From contig NZ_SHKL01000001.1 of NCBI RefSeq assembly GCF_004217185.1, forward strand, positions 372,001 through 436,000: DNA of 64,000 nt. Direction: 5' to 3'. Source of the stretch: Pseudonocardia sediminis (GTDB lineage: Bacteria; Actinomycetota; Actinomycetes; Mycobacteriales; Pseudonocardiaceae). The position numbers were made by a program, and so were the translations under genes. The notes beneath the pieces are model-generated. The model ran no database searches, was not told the origin of the DNA, and worked only from the letters and a program-made list of their open reading frames with translations. This document shows positions 48,176-60,079 of this stretch, one piece after another (positions within the stretch are counted from its first letter, which is position 1; each line of letters opens with the position of its first letter).

Positions 48176-49057
48176 GTGCACGTCCCCGACATCGCTCCCA
48201 TCGAACGGCCCCGCGCCGCGGCGTTCTTCGATCTGGACAAGACCATCATCGCCGGGTCCAGCGCACTGGCCTTCAGCCGCCCGTTCCGCCGCGAAGGGCT
48301 CATCAACCGCCGGGTCCTGCTGCGCAGCGCCTACGCGCAGCTGCTGCTCGTCGTGTCCGGGGCCGACGAGGACACGATGGACGTCCTGCGCCGCCGGCTG
48401 ACGGCGATGTGCGAGGGCTGGGAGGTCGCGCAGGTCCGCGCGATCGTGGCCGAGACCCTGCACGAGGTCGTCGAGCCGCTGGTCTACGCCGAGGCCACGG
48501 CCCTGATCGAGCGCCACCGCGCGGACGGCGAGGAGATCGTCATGCTGTCGGCCTCCGGGCAGGAGGTCGTCGAGCCGATCGCGGCGATGGTCGGCGCGGA
48601 CCGCTTCCTGGCCACCCGGATGGCGACGCGTGGCGGCCGGTACGCCGGGGAGATCGAGTTCTACTGCTACGGCGAGCACAAGGCCGACGCCGCCCGCCGG
48701 ATCGCCGAGGAGCAGGGCTACGACCTCGCGCTGTGCCGGGCCTACTCGGACTCGATCACCGACCTGCCGCTGCTGGAGGTCGTCGGCCACCCGACGGCGG
48801 TGAACCCGGACAAGGCATTGCGCCGGGTCGCCGAGCAGCGAGGCTGGCCGGTGCTGACGTTCGCGCGCCCGGTCCCGTTGCGTGCGCGTCTGCGCTCCGG
48901 CCCGGCGATCGCGGTCTACGGCGCGTCGGCGGCCGCACTGGCCGGCGCGGGGTGGCTGGCGCTGCGGCGCCAGCGCGCCGTACCCCTTCCGGCGCAGCGG
49001 GCGCTACGCCCGTTCCGGGCCCGTCTGCGGCGACCGGCGGCTACCTCGCGCACCTGA
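48176..49057 (+). CDS. HAD-IB family phosphatase (SerB-like, Rv3661-like)
   Basis: 293 residues. Motif I AAFFDLDKTIIAGSS, motif II VMLSASGQEV, motif III Lys in EHKADAARRIAEEQ, motif IV YSDSITDLPLLEVV; a complete HAD catalytic set of the phosphoserine-phosphatase-like IB branch. The C-terminal tail adds a hydrophobic helix (AIAVYGASAAALAGAGWLAL) then basic residues, so it may be tail-anchored. Start GTG at 48176. Related actinomycete proteins take part in morphological differentiation or phospholipid metabolism; substrate unknown. The next feature is the 6S-like RNA. Confidence 0.9.
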   Translation: MHVPDIAPIERPRAAAFFDLDKTIIAGSSALAFSRPFRREGLINRRVLLRSAYAQLLLVVSGADEDTMDVLRRRLTAMCEGWEVAQVRAIVAETLHEVVEPLVYAEATALIERHRADGEEIVMLSASGQEVVEPIAAMVGADRFLATRMATRGGRYAGEIEFYCYGEHKADAARRIAEEQGYDLALCRAYSDSITDLPLLEVVGHPTAVNPDKALRRVAEQRGWPVLTFARPVPLRARLRSGPAIAVYGASAAALAGAGWLALRRQRAVPLPAQRALRPFRARLRRPAATSRT

Positions 49058-49089
49058 ACCGGTGCACTCGTCGAGCGGTCTTGCCCGGG

Positions 49090-49356
49090 CGTGTCGCGAG
49101 GTCTAGGAAGAGGTCACGGACCCCGGTCAGGCCAGAGGCGGTACGGCAGAGAAGTACCCGTCTCCCCATCCCCGGGCTCCGTGCGCGAGCCGGGCACTCG
49201 AGGCGACAGCACGCCGCGGGAGGCATGTCGTCGTGGGCCTGCGTTCCGGGACGCCGGGCGCCGAGGCCACCAACACGACACGTAGTGCACGCCAGGACCC
49301 CGGGACCTCGCGTTGGTCGGGCGGTGTCTCCGCGAGGAGGCGCCGCCCGATCCGTT
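49090..49356 (+). ncRNA. Ms1/MTS2823-like (6S-like) small RNA
   Basis: This 300-base gap lies between the Rv3661-like HAD gene and the Rv3662c-like gene, exactly where M. tuberculosis encodes MTS2823 (Ms1 family) and Streptomyces encodes its 6S-like scr3559. Seen here: the 5' part CGCGAGGTC (49095-49103) pairs perfectly with GACCTCGCG (49304-49312), closing a long-range structure, directly followed by a strong terminator. Internal hairpin CCCGGGCTC/GAGCCGGG is also present. Ms1 binds RNA polymerase core free of sigma and accumulates in stationary phase. Ends are approximate; no promoter is convincingly placed. Confidence 0.65.
49317..49350 (+). terminator. Terminator of the Ms1-like RNA
   Basis: 15-bp stem (TCGGGCGGTGTCTCC with GGAGGCGCCGCCCGA, including two G-T pairs) with a GCGA tetraloop, followed by TCCGTTTCTCC. 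Also beyond the convergent Rv3662c-like gene. Confidence 0.88.
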
Positions 49357-49370
49357 TCTCCGGGGACGAC

Positions 49371-50132
49371 CTACTGCGCCTCGGCGATCGAGACGCCCTC
49401 GCGCCCGCCGGCCTCCCACTCCGCGCAGCAGTGCCGGATCCACGTGGCCAGCCCGTCGGCGGTCCCGGTCGCGAACGCCTCGGACGCGCTGCGGTACTCA
49501 GCCGAGCGGCGCAGGTGCCCGACCTCCGGGACGGCGAGCCCGCGGGGGTCGAGTCCGGAGGAGATCGCGGTCAGGCGGGCCGCGGCGCGGGCGACGACGC
49601 CGTCCGCGGCGCCGAACGGGCGCAACGTCAGCAGCTCACCGTGCACGACCGCGACCAGCACCGGCGCGGCGACCTTCGTGCCGCCGGTGACGAGGTCGGC
49701 GAGCATCGACAGTCGCGCCGAGACGTCCTGACCGGGACGCGGCCGGCCCAGGCCGTCCTGGTGCTCGGAGGCCGGGAGCAGGTCCGCCGCGGCCAGTACG
49801 TGCAGCCGGGCCAGCGCCTGCAGCGGGGCGGTGCGCCAGGCGTCGGACAGGCGGTTGCGCTCGTCGGCGATCCGGACCGCGCCGGCCAGCACCGGGTTCT
49901 CGACGTGGTCGGAGCGCTCCGGCGTCAGCGGCGCGCCGTCCAGCGCGGCCGAGGCGCGGGCCGCCCGCAGAGCCGCCTCGGCCGACGTCGCGGGCCAGCC
50001 GCGCCGGTTCGCCGGGTGGTTGTGCACGGTCGTCACCGCGTCCCGGGCCCCCGCGACGGCCTCGGCGACGCCGGGCAGCTCGGCGAGGGCGGTCAGCGGG
50101 TCGGTCGCGGAGGCGGGAGGCACGCCGTCCAT
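49371..50132 (-). CDS. Rv3662c-like conserved protein with degenerate Fic-type motif
   Basis: 253 residues from ATG at 50132. Commonly annotated as oxidoreductase without evidence. N-terminal ATSAEAALRAARASAALDGA resembles a Fic-family inhibitory-helix region, and LLTLRPFGAADGVVARAAAR aligns in outline with the Fic core HPFxxGNGRxxR, but His is Arg and the Gly-Asn-Gly-Arg is lost. The fold may be Fic-like while AMP-transfer is improbable. Adjoins the 6S-like RNA in the same position as in mycobacteria and Streptomyces. Function unknown. Confidence 0.7.
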   Translation of the reverse strand: MDGVPPASATDPLTALAELPGVAEAVAGARDAVTTVHNHPANRRGWPATSAEAALRAARASAALDGAPLTPERSDHVENPVLAGAVRIADERNRLSDAWRTAPLQALARLHVLAAADLLPASEHQDGLGRPRPGQDVSARLSMLADLVTGGTKVAAPVLVAVVHGELLTLRPFGAADGVVARAAARLTAISSGLDPRGLAVPEVGHLRRSAEYRSASEAFATGTADGLATWIRHCCAEWEAGGREGVSIAEAQ

Positions 50133-50324
50133 CGTCGCACCGGGCGCTCCGGGGGCCGCCGTCACCACGCCCCGGAGGGGAAGACCGGGACATCCGGGCA
50201 GGTAGGTGGTCCTGTCCGGACTGACGGTGCGCGCGAGGTCACGGTTCACTAGCGTCTGAGCGCACACGCGCGCGCACGTCTGGTGCGCAGCTAGATCCAG
50301 CCGCGTCGAGGAGGACACGAGGAA

Positions 50325-52289
<1,965 letters not shown>

Positions 52290-52311
52290 TCACCCTCCTC
52301 ACCCACAGGAC

Positions 52312-52348
52312 CGGCACCCCCGGACGGCGCGACCGTCCGGGGGTGCCG
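52312..52348 (+). terminator. Terminator of acs
   Basis: Perfect 16-bp stem CGGCACCCCCGGACGG / CCGTCCGGGGGTGCCG with five-base loop, 23 bases after the stop. Confidence 0.9.
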
Positions 52349-52365
52349 TCCGTCATGCTGGGCCC

Positions 52366-52794
52366 ATGGAGGGCGATGGCATCCGGGTGCGACGCGGGTT
52401 CGTCGTCGGAGAGGGCGAGCTGCGGTGGCGCTTCTCCCGGGCCTCCGGGCCCGGCGGGCAGGGCGTGAACACCACCGACTCACGGGTCGAGCTCTCGTTC
52501 GATGTGGCCGGCTCGCCCAGCGTGCCCGCCGCGATGCGGGAACGGGCGACGTCGCGGCTCGCGCACCGTCTCGTCGACGGCGTGGTCACCGTCGTCGCCC
52601 AGGAGCACCGCAGCCAGCTGCGCAACCGCGAGGCCGCGCGGGAGCGCCTCGCCGCCCTGCTGGCCGAGGCCACGGCCGCGGCACCCCCGGCGCGGCGGCC
52701 GACCCGCCCGACGGCCGGGTCGCGGCGTCGCCGTCTCGACGCGAAGACCCGGCGCGGCGCGACCAAGCGCCTGCGCGGTCGTCCGGACGAGTAG
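52366..52794 (+). CDS. arfB: Alternative ribosome-rescue factor ArfB
   Basis: 142 residues. The release-factor GGQ motif is in RASGPGGQGVNTTDSRVEL, followed by a basic C-terminal tail (RRRRLDAKTRRGATKRLRGR) that enters the mRNA channel, the architecture of ArfB/YaeJ. It hydrolyses peptidyl-tRNA on ribosomes stalled without a stop codon. Start ATG; the acs terminator lies just upstream, so it is independently expressed. Confidence 0.93.
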   Translation: MEGDGIRVRRGFVVGEGELRWRFSRASGPGGQGVNTTDSRVELSFDVAGSPSVPAAMRERATSRLAHRLVDGVVTVVAQEHRSQLRNREAARERLAALLAEATAAAPPARRPTRPTAGSRRRRLDAKTRRGATKRLRGRPDE

Positions 52795-52975
52795 ACGCGC
52801 CCCCGCGGGCGGCGGGAGCGCACGGTCACCGGATCGGTACCTCCGAAGGTGTGGCGCAGCCGAGCGGTCACCGGGTGCGCATGGCACGATGACGGCTCAT
52901 TGATCGGCGGCAGGGAGCGCGGCCCCTCGGTCGAGTCGACACTGGAGAGACCGCGTGGTGCAGGAGGGGAAGACG

Positions 52976-53497
52976 GTGGCGAGCTCGACCAGCAAGTCCA
53001 GCGGCGCGGAGGTTCCGCCCGTCCTGCCCTCGATCCCGCTCTCGCCCGAGCCCGGCCCCCGCGACCAGTCCATCGGCGCGCTGGCCAAGGACGTCACGAC
53101 GCACCTGTCCTCGCTGGTCCGCTCCGAGGTGGAGCTGGCCAAGGCTGAGGTCAGCGCCGAGGTGAAGAAGGGCGTGCAGGGCAGCATCTTCTTCGTGATC
53201 GCCGCGGTGATCGGGCTGTTCAGCCTGTTCTACCTGTTCTTCACCCTCGCTGAGTTCATCGCGCTCTGGCTCAACCGGGCCGCCGCGTTCGGCATCACGT
53301 TCCTGTTCATGCTGCTGGTCGCCGGTGTCTTCGGGCTCCTCGGCTACCTGCGGGTGCGCAAGCTGCGCAAGCCCGAGCGCACGATCAGCACGCTGAAGGA
53401 CTCCGCCCAGGTGTTCTCGAGCGTGGGCAAGTCCTCCGACGACGGCCCCCGGGAGCTGACCACCGAGTCCGGGCGGCACGCCGCGCGCACCTCCTAG
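52976..53497 (+). CDS. Phage-holin-family membrane protein (Rv3669-like)
   Basis: 173 residues from GTG with AGGAGG eight bases upstream. N-terminal Ser/Pro-rich segment, then SIGALAKDVTTHLSSLVRSEVELAKAE, the amphipathic start of the DUF1469/Holin-X family, and two membrane helices (FFVIAAVIGLFSLFYLFFTLAE; FGITFLFMLLVAGVFGLLGYL) before a charged tail. Holins of this type in actinobacteria are mostly chromosomal and of unknown use. Next to the epoxide-hydrolase-like gene as in mycobacteria. Confidence 0.9.
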   Translation: MASSTSKSSGAEVPPVLPSIPLSPEPGPRDQSIGALAKDVTTHLSSLVRSEVELAKAEVSAEVKKGVQGSIFFVIAAVIGLFSLFYLFFTLAEFIALWLNRAAAFGITFLFMLLVAGVFGLLGYLRVRKLRKPERTISTLKDSAQVFSSVGKSSDDGPRELTTESGRHAARTS

Positions 53498-53505
53498 AGC
53501 CGGGG

Positions 53506-54459
53506 GTGGGCACGTCCCGGCAGGGCAGGCCGAGCTCCCCGGAGCCGTCCTCGGTCCGGCTGCCGGGCCCGTGGACGCACCGCTCGGTCTCGGCCAACGG
53601 GATCCGGATCCACGTCGCCGAGTACGGCAGCGGCCCGCTGGTGGTGCTGCTGCACGGGTTCCCGGAGTTCTGGTACTCCTGGCGCCACCAGATCGTCGCG
53701 CTCGGCGACGCCGGCTACCGCGTCGTCGCGCCGGACCTGCGCGGCTACGGCGACACCGACAAGACACCCCGCGGCTACGACCTGTGGACGCTGGCGGGTG
53801 ACTGCGCCGGTCTGGTCCGCGCCCTCGGCGAGTCCCGGGCGCACCTGGTGGGGCACGACTGGGGAGCCGCGATCGCCTGGACGGTCGCGTCCCTGCACCC
53901 GCGCCTGGTCGCCTCGCTGACCGGGCTGGGGGCCCCGCACCCGATCGCGATGCGCGACGCGCTGGTCACCGACCCGATCGGCCAGGGCCGGGCCAGCCGC
54001 TACATGGCCGGGTTCCAGGTGCCGCGACGTCCGGAGCGCTCCCTGCGCGCCGACGGCGGCGCCCGCGTCGAGCGCATCATGCGGGCCTGGGCCGGTCAGG
54101 AGTGGTCCGGGACCGGCGACTTCTCCCACGTCACGGCGCACAACCGGCGCGCGATGCTGATCTCCACCGTCGCGCACTGCTCACTGGAGTACTACCGCTG
54201 GGCGATGCGCTCGCAGCTGCGCGCCGACGGCCGCCGGTTCGCGCGCGCGATGTCGGAACCGACGCCGGTCCCGGTCCTGCAGGTCCACGGCGCCGACGAC
54301 CCGTGCGTGCTCGACACGACGATGCGCACCTGCGAGAAGTGGACGGCGGGCGAGTTCACCCACCACACGCTGCCCGCGACCGGCCACTTCCCGCACCAGG
54401 AACGTCCCACCCACACGACGACCCTGATCGCGGCCCACCTCGCGGCGCGGTCGTACTGA
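53506..54459 (+). CDS. Alpha/beta hydrolase, epoxide hydrolase type (EphE-like)
   Basis: 317 residues. Oxyanion motif HGFPEFWYSWRHQ, nucleophile Asp in LVGHDWGAAIAW (Asp rather than Ser marks an epoxide hydrolase/dehalogenase mechanism), acid Asp in HGADDPCVL and His in ATGHFPHQE. The cap has a RYMAGFQVP motif and paired Tyr-bearing segments (LEYYRWAM) that could activate an epoxide. GTG start, eight bases after the holin-like gene stop, so cotranscribed with it. Order matches Rv3669-Rv3670. Confidence 0.92.
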   Translation: MGTSRQGRPSSPEPSSVRLPGPWTHRSVSANGIRIHVAEYGSGPLVVLLHGFPEFWYSWRHQIVALGDAGYRVVAPDLRGYGDTDKTPRGYDLWTLAGDCAGLVRALGESRAHLVGHDWGAAIAWTVASLHPRLVASLTGLGAPHPIAMRDALVTDPIGQGRASRYMAGFQVPRRPERSLRADGGARVERIMRAWAGQEWSGTGDFSHVTAHNRRAMLISTVAHCSLEYYRWAMRSQLRADGRRFARAMSEPTPVPVLQVHGADDPCVLDTTMRTCEKWTAGEFTHHTLPATGHFPHQERPTHTTTLIAAHLAARSY

Positions 54460-54468
54460 GAGCCGGGA

Positions 54469-55641
54469 TCAGCGGCCGGTGACGGCGGCCAGCGCGGTGT
54501 CGGGGTTGTCGGAGAAGACGCCGTCGATCCCGGTGGCGAGGAAGGCCCTGTACTCGGCGAAGACGTCGCCGTACTCGGACTCGGCGCCGGGGGAGCGCAG
54601 GTTCGCCGGCAGGAACGAGTTCTCGTTGCGGAACGTGTACGGGTGCACGATCAGCCCGGCCGCGTGCGCGTCGCGCACGAGCGGGGTCACCGCGCCCAGC
54701 GACACGTCCGGGTTGCGGGCGATCACCTGGTCCTTGTTCGGCCCGACGGCGTCGGCGTAGGTCGAGATCTCCTTCAGACCCGCGGCCGTGGTCAGGTCGG
54801 CCCAGGTCCGCTTGTCGCCCGCGGCCACGAGGTCGGCCGGGGCGCCGGTGGCGTCGGTGAGCTGGACCAGCGGCAGCTTCAGCTGCTTGCGCAGCTCGCG
54901 CAGGTTCTTCGTCTCGAACGACTGCACGAACACCGGCGCGCCGCGGCGGTTGAGCCCGGCCCGGTTCAGGGTGGCCACGAACCGCGGCTCGATCGCTTTC
55001 CCGAGCCCGGCGAAGTAGGTGGAGTGCTTGATCTCCGGGTAGATGCCGATCTCGCGGTGCAGCTCCGCGGACAGGCGCTTGCGCAGCTCGATGAGCTCGG
55101 TGAACGTCGGGATCGGGTACCGGCCGTCGTAGATGCGGTTGCGGGGGCGGATGTCGGGGATCCGCTCGACGGCGCGCAGGGTGCGCAGCTCGGCGAGGGT
55201 GAAGTCCTCGGTGAACCAGCCCTCGTAGCGGGTCCCGTCGATCGTCTTGGCGGTCTTGCGGTTCGCGAACTCGGGGTGCCGGGCGACGTCGGTGGTGCCG
55301 CCGATCTCCGGCTCGTGCCGGCACACCAGCTCGCCGTCCTTCGTGGACACGAGGTCGCACTCCATGTAGTCCGCGCCCATCCGCGCGGCCAGCTCGTAGG
55401 AGGCCAGCGTGTGCTCCGGGCGGTAACCGGACGCGCCGCGGTGCCCGATCACCAGCGGCCGCTCGCCCCCGCCGCCGGTCGGTCCCGCGGTGGAGGCCGC
55501 CGCGGGGGACGCCCCGGCGACGGCGAGCGGGCCCAGCACGGCCGCGGAGGCCATGCCGGTCAGGACCGACCGGCGTCCGACACCGGAACGGGGGGTGCGG
55601 TCACCGGGGGACAGGCGGGCGCGCAGCTTCGACACGTTCAC
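54469..55641 (-). CDS. Secreted glycerophosphodiester phosphodiesterase (Tat signal)
   Basis: About 390 residues from GTG at 55641. The N-terminus carries a twin-Arg signal ([21 protein letters not shown], ending ASPAAA). The GDPD domain shows [40 protein letters not shown] (Glu-x-Asp metal pair), [11 protein letters not shown] and the C-terminal [14 protein letters not shown]. It hydrolyses glycerophosphodiesters to glycerol-3-phosphate and an alcohol outside the cell, probably to recover phosphate or glycerol. The start could also be GTG 55635. Convergent with the epoxide-hydrolase gene. Confidence 0.92.
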   Translation of the reverse strand: MNVSKLRARLSPGDRTPRSGVGRRSVLTGMASAAVLGPLAVAGASPAAASTAGPTGGGGERPLVIGHRGASGYRPEHTLASYELAARMGADYMECDLVSTKDGELVCRHEPEIGGTTDVARHPEFANRKTAKTIDGTRYEGWFTEDFTLAELRTLRAVERIPDIRPRNRIYDGRYPIPTFTELIELRKRLSAELHREIGIYPEIKHSTYFAGLGKAIEPRFVATLNRAGLNRRGAPVFVQSFETKNLRELRKQLKLPLVQLTDATGAPADLVAAGDKRTWADLTTAAGLKEISTYADAVGPNKDQVIARNPDVSLGAVTPLVRDAHAAGLIVHPYTFRNENSFLPANLRSPGAESEYGDVFAEYRAFLATGIDGVFSDNPDTALAAVTGR

Positions 55642-55754
55642 GCGGGGACGATGACACGAACGGGCGTCATCCGAGAAGGTCGAACGGTGTCCGGCGGGTG
55701 AACGACGGATGCCGGTGCGGCGCCGCCGGAGCGCTGGATCTAGGGTCGGCGACC

Positions 55755-57017
<1,263 letters not shown>

Positions 57018-57143
57018 CACGGTCCGTGTGTGAACGCGGAGTTACTGCCGCGTCGCACCGCCCGTGTGCCGGGGATCCGGTCACACACCGCTGACCTGCT
57101 GGGCCGTTCGGTCTAGAAGCACTGCTCTCTTCGGCTTGTACAG

Positions 57144-57166
57144 AGCGTGCAAACAGCGTGTAAAAC
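57144..57166. repeat. Tandem direct repeat upstream of the secreted peptide gene
   Basis: AGCGTGCAAAC (57144-57154) is followed immediately by AGCGTGTAAAAC (57155-57166), inside an unusually AT-rich 100 bases. Two adjacent same-orientation sites about one helical turn apart are typical of activator binding. Confidence 0.4.
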
Positions 57167-57259
57167 GGGCCCTCCGAGTTTGATCTGTCCAAACTGTCCG
57201 GGAGATCGTCTTCGCACCCCGCACGCATCCGGTGTGCGGTGATCACTGGAGGTTCTCCC

Positions 57260-57478
57260 ATGGCTCACGCTCCCCAGCCGCGCCGCTCGAAGAAGGCCAT
57301 CCTCGGCGGTGCCGCGCTGGCCCTCGTCGCGGCTCCGGCCGTCATGCTCGGTGTCGCCGGCACCGCCTCGGCCGCCGAGCTGACCCCGATCGCCGAGTAC
57401 CTCGACCAGACGGTCGCCGACGAGGAGGCCTCGATCGGCGCCGCCCTCGACGCCCTGGGCCTCGAGGCCGCCGAGTAG
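57260..57478 (+). CDS. Small secreted acidic peptide, unknown function
   Basis: 72 residues. GGAGG sits eight bases before the ATG. Signal peptide (RRSKKAILGGAALALVAAPA, cleavage after TASA) leaves about 36 mature residues: AELTPIAEYLDQTVADEEAS and GAALDALGLEAAE, very acidic (Asp/Glu-rich) and helical-looking. No Cys. Unknown; a secreted signal, surface peptide or matrix component is possible. Flanked by an AT-rich promoter region with direct repeats and a hairpin terminator, so it is a stand-alone unit. Confidence 0.8.
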   Translation: MAHAPQPRRSKKAILGGAALALVAAPAVMLGVAGTASAAELTPIAEYLDQTVADEEASIGAALDALGLEAAE

Positions 57479-57497
57479 GTCGGCTCCGACGACCGGC

Positions 57498-57531
57498 CGG
57501 GCCCCGGTGACGACGACGCCACCGGGGCCCG
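57498..57531 (+). terminator. Terminator of the secreted peptide gene
   Basis: Perfect 12-bp stem CGGGCCCCGGTG / CACCGGGGCCCG, ten-base loop, 20 bases after the stop. Confidence 0.85.
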
Positions 57532-57559
57532 CCCGCGTCCGGCCTTCTACCCTCGGGCG

Positions 57560-58759
57560 GTGACCGGACGCAGCGCCACCGACCCCGCCCGTCTCGGCGT
57601 CGCCGCCCGCGCCGCCGTCGCCCCGTTCCACGTGATGGACGTGTGGGCCGCGGCGGGCGAGCGGGCGCGGACCCACGGCGACCTGATCAACCTCTCGGCC
57701 GGGCAGCCGTCCACCCCGGCGCCGGAGGCGGTGCGCACGGCCGCGATCGAGGCCCTGCAGGGCGAGGTGCTCGGCTACACCGTCGCCCCCGGCATCCCGG
57801 AGCTGCGCGAGGCGATCGCCGCGCACTACCGGCGCACCTACGACCTCGACGTCGACGCCGGGGACGTGGTCGTCACGACCGGATCGTCCGGCGGGTTCCT
57901 GCTCGCGTTCCTGGCCGCCTTCGACGCCGGGGACCGCGTCGCGATGGCCCGCCCCGGCTACCCCTGCTACCGCAACATCCTGCACGCCCTGGGCTGCGAG
58001 GTCGTCGAGCTGCCGTGCGGGGAGGAGACCCGCTTCCAGCCGACGGTCGCGATGCTGGAGGCGCTCGACGAGCCGGTGAAGGGCCTGATCCTGGCCAGCC
58101 CGGCGAACCCGACCGGCACGGTCCTCGAACCCCTGGAGCTCGCCGCGCTGGCCGCGTACTGCGAGAGCAACGGGATCCAGCTGGTCAGCGACGAGATCTA
58201 CCACGGGATCACGTTCGCCGGCTCGCCGCCGACGTCGTGCGCGTGGGCGACCTCGCGCGAGGCGCTGCTGGTGAACTCGTTCTCCAAGTACTTCTCGATG
58301 ACGGGCTGGCGGCTGGGCTGGCTGGTCTGCCCGCCGCGGCTGCGGCGCACGATCGAGGGCCTCGCCGGGAACTTCACGGTCTGCCCGCCGGCGCCCGCGC
58401 AGTACGCCGCGCTGGGGGCGTTCGCGCCGGAGTCCTACGCCGAGGCCGACTCCCACGTGCTGCGCTACGCCCGCAACCGCGACCTGCTCCTCGACGGACT
58501 GCCCGCACTCGGCCTGGACCGCCTGGCCCCGGCCGACGGCGCGTTCTACGTCTACGCCGACGTCGGCGACAAGCTCCGCGCAGGCGAGGACTCGATGGCC
58601 TTCACCTACCGGATGCTGGCCGAGACCGGCGTCGCCGTCGCCCCGGGCGCGGACTTCGACCCGGTCGACGGCGGGCGGTTCGTGCGGTTCTCCTGCGCCG
58701 GCGCGACCGAGCACGTCGCGGAGGCGCTGGAACGCCTGCGCCCCTGGCTCGGCGCCTAG
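57560..58759 (+). CDS. Class I/II pyridoxal-phosphate aminotransferase
   Basis: 399 residues, fold-type I. Substrate/PLP motifs: GQPSTPAPEAVRTAA, GSSGGFLLAFLA, ASPANPTGTVLEPLELA, DEIYHGITF, and PLP Lys in VNSFSKYFSMTGWRLGW. The C-terminal region shows GAFYVYADVGD and VAPGADFDP plus VRFSCAG (Arg carboxylate contact). Similar to actinomycete aspartate/alanine-type aminotransferases; exact amino acid unknown. GTG start at 57560. Confidence 0.92.
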   Translation: MTGRSATDPARLGVAARAAVAPFHVMDVWAAAGERARTHGDLINLSAGQPSTPAPEAVRTAAIEALQGEVLGYTVAPGIPELREAIAAHYRRTYDLDVDAGDVVVTTGSSGGFLLAFLAAFDAGDRVAMARPGYPCYRNILHALGCEVVELPCGEETRFQPTVAMLEALDEPVKGLILASPANPTGTVLEPLELAALAAYCESNGIQLVSDEIYHGITFAGSPPTSCAWATSREALLVNSFSKYFSMTGWRLGWLVCPPRLRRTIEGLAGNFTVCPPAPAQYAALGAFAPESYAEADSHVLRYARNRDLLLDGLPALGLDRLAPADGAFYVYADVGDKLRAGEDSMAFTYRMLAETGVAVAPGADFDPVDGGRFVRFSCAGATEHVAEALERLRPWLGA

Positions 58760-58805
58760 GGCGCGGGCCCGGGACCCGACGCCCGCGTTCGACGCGACGG
58801 CCGCG

Positions 58806-59948
58806 TCAGATCGACGGGTCCCGGACGGGACGGGCCCGGGCGCCGTCGCCGGTCGGGCCGCCGAACGGCCCGGTGCTGGCCGGGCCGACCTCGCCGATGC
58901 GCTCCAGGGCGGTCTGGATGTGCCGGTCCCCGACGTCGCGGTGGGTCATCAGCCGCAGCTTGCCGCCGATCGCCCCGGCCAGGACGCCGGACTCGGCGAG
59001 GTGCGCGATCGTGCCCGGCAGGTCCGCGACGTCGACGAGCACGATGTTGGTCTGCGGCTCCCGGACCCGCCAGCCGCGGTCGCGCAGGCCCTCGGCCAGC
59101 GTCGACGCCCGGGCGTGGTCCTCGGCGAGGCGGTCCACCGAGTCCAGTGCGTGCAGGCCCGCGGCGGCCAGGATGCCGCCCTGGCGGACCCCGCCGCCGA
59201 GCATCTTGCGCAGCCGCCGGGCGTGCTCGGTGAACTCGGCCGACCCGGCCACCACCGACCCGACGGGCGCGCCGAGGCCCTTGCTCAGGCACACCGACAC
59301 GGTGTCCGCGCCGACCGTGAGCGCCGCGGGCGGGACGCCGAGGGCGACCGAGGCGTTCCACAGCCGCGCGCCGTCGAGGTGCACGGCCAGCCGCGCGGCG
59401 CGGGCCGCGGCGGCGACCGCGGCGTGCTCCTCCGGCGCGACGACGGTGCCGCCGGCGGAGTTGTGTGTGTTCTCCAGGCAGAGCAGCGCGGGCTTCAGCG
59501 AGGCGTAGAAGCCGTCCGAGGCGGCGGCGCGGCGCACGGCCGTCGCCGAGATCTTGCCCGGTCCGGCGTCGTGCGGCAGCGGCCGCGGCATGCCGCCGGC
59601 CAGCCAGGCCGCCGTGCCCAGCTCGAAGTCGAGGACGTGCGCGCCCTGCGGCGCCAGGAACGCCTCACCCCGGCCGAGGTGGTGCATCAGCGCGATCAGG
59701 TTGGCCATCGACCCGGTCGGAGTCCACAGGGCGTCGGCCGCGCCGAGCAGCCCGGCGATCCGTTCCTCGAGCCGGCGCATCGTCGGGTCGCGGTCGAGCA
59801 CGTCGTCGCCGACCTCGGCCGCGGCCATCGCCTTGCGCATGGACGGGGTCGGCACCGTGACGGTGTCCGACCGCAGGTCGACGGGCTCGTCGAACCGAGA
59901 TGATCGCCTGCTCCGGGGGGACGGTCGCACCCGACCAGTGTCCGTCAT
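58806..59948 (-). CDS. Low-specificity L-threonine aldolase family enzyme
   Basis: 380 residues. PLP fold-type I with LRSDTVTVPTPSMRKAM, VGDDVLDRDPTMRRLEE, PTGSMANLIALM, the stacking His in FLAPQGAHVL, HLDGARLWN and PLP Lys in VSVCLSKGLGAPVGSV. It would cleave threonine/allo-threonine to glycine and acetaldehyde, feeding glycine and C1 supply, which suits a purine neighbourhood. C-terminal tail adds about 25 low-complexity residues. Convergent with the aminotransferase. Confidence 0.92.
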   Translation of the reverse strand: MTDTGRVRPSPRSRRSSRFDEPVDLRSDTVTVPTPSMRKAMAAAEVGDDVLDRDPTMRRLEERIAGLLGAADALWTPTGSMANLIALMHHLGRGEAFLAPQGAHVLDFELGTAAWLAGGMPRPLPHDAGPGKISATAVRRAAASDGFYASLKPALLCLENTHNSAGGTVVAPEEHAAVAAAARAARLAVHLDGARLWNASVALGVPPAALTVGADTVSVCLSKGLGAPVGSVVAGSAEFTEHARRLRKMLGGGVRQGGILAAAGLHALDSVDRLAEDHARASTLAEGLRDRGWRVREPQTNIVLVDVADLPGTIAHLAESGVLAGAIGGKLRLMTHRDVGDRHIQTALERIGEVGPASTGPFGGPTGDGARARPVRDPSI

Positions 59949-60079
59949 CGGGCCGACGATCTCCGTTCAGGGTCACGAAACGGTCACGACGACGCGCCGA
60001 ACGGCTCGTGAGCGGTGACGGGAGGCGACGGTCGGCGGGCGCCCGGGGCCGTGGGGGCGGGAACCGGAAGAATGGGGCG

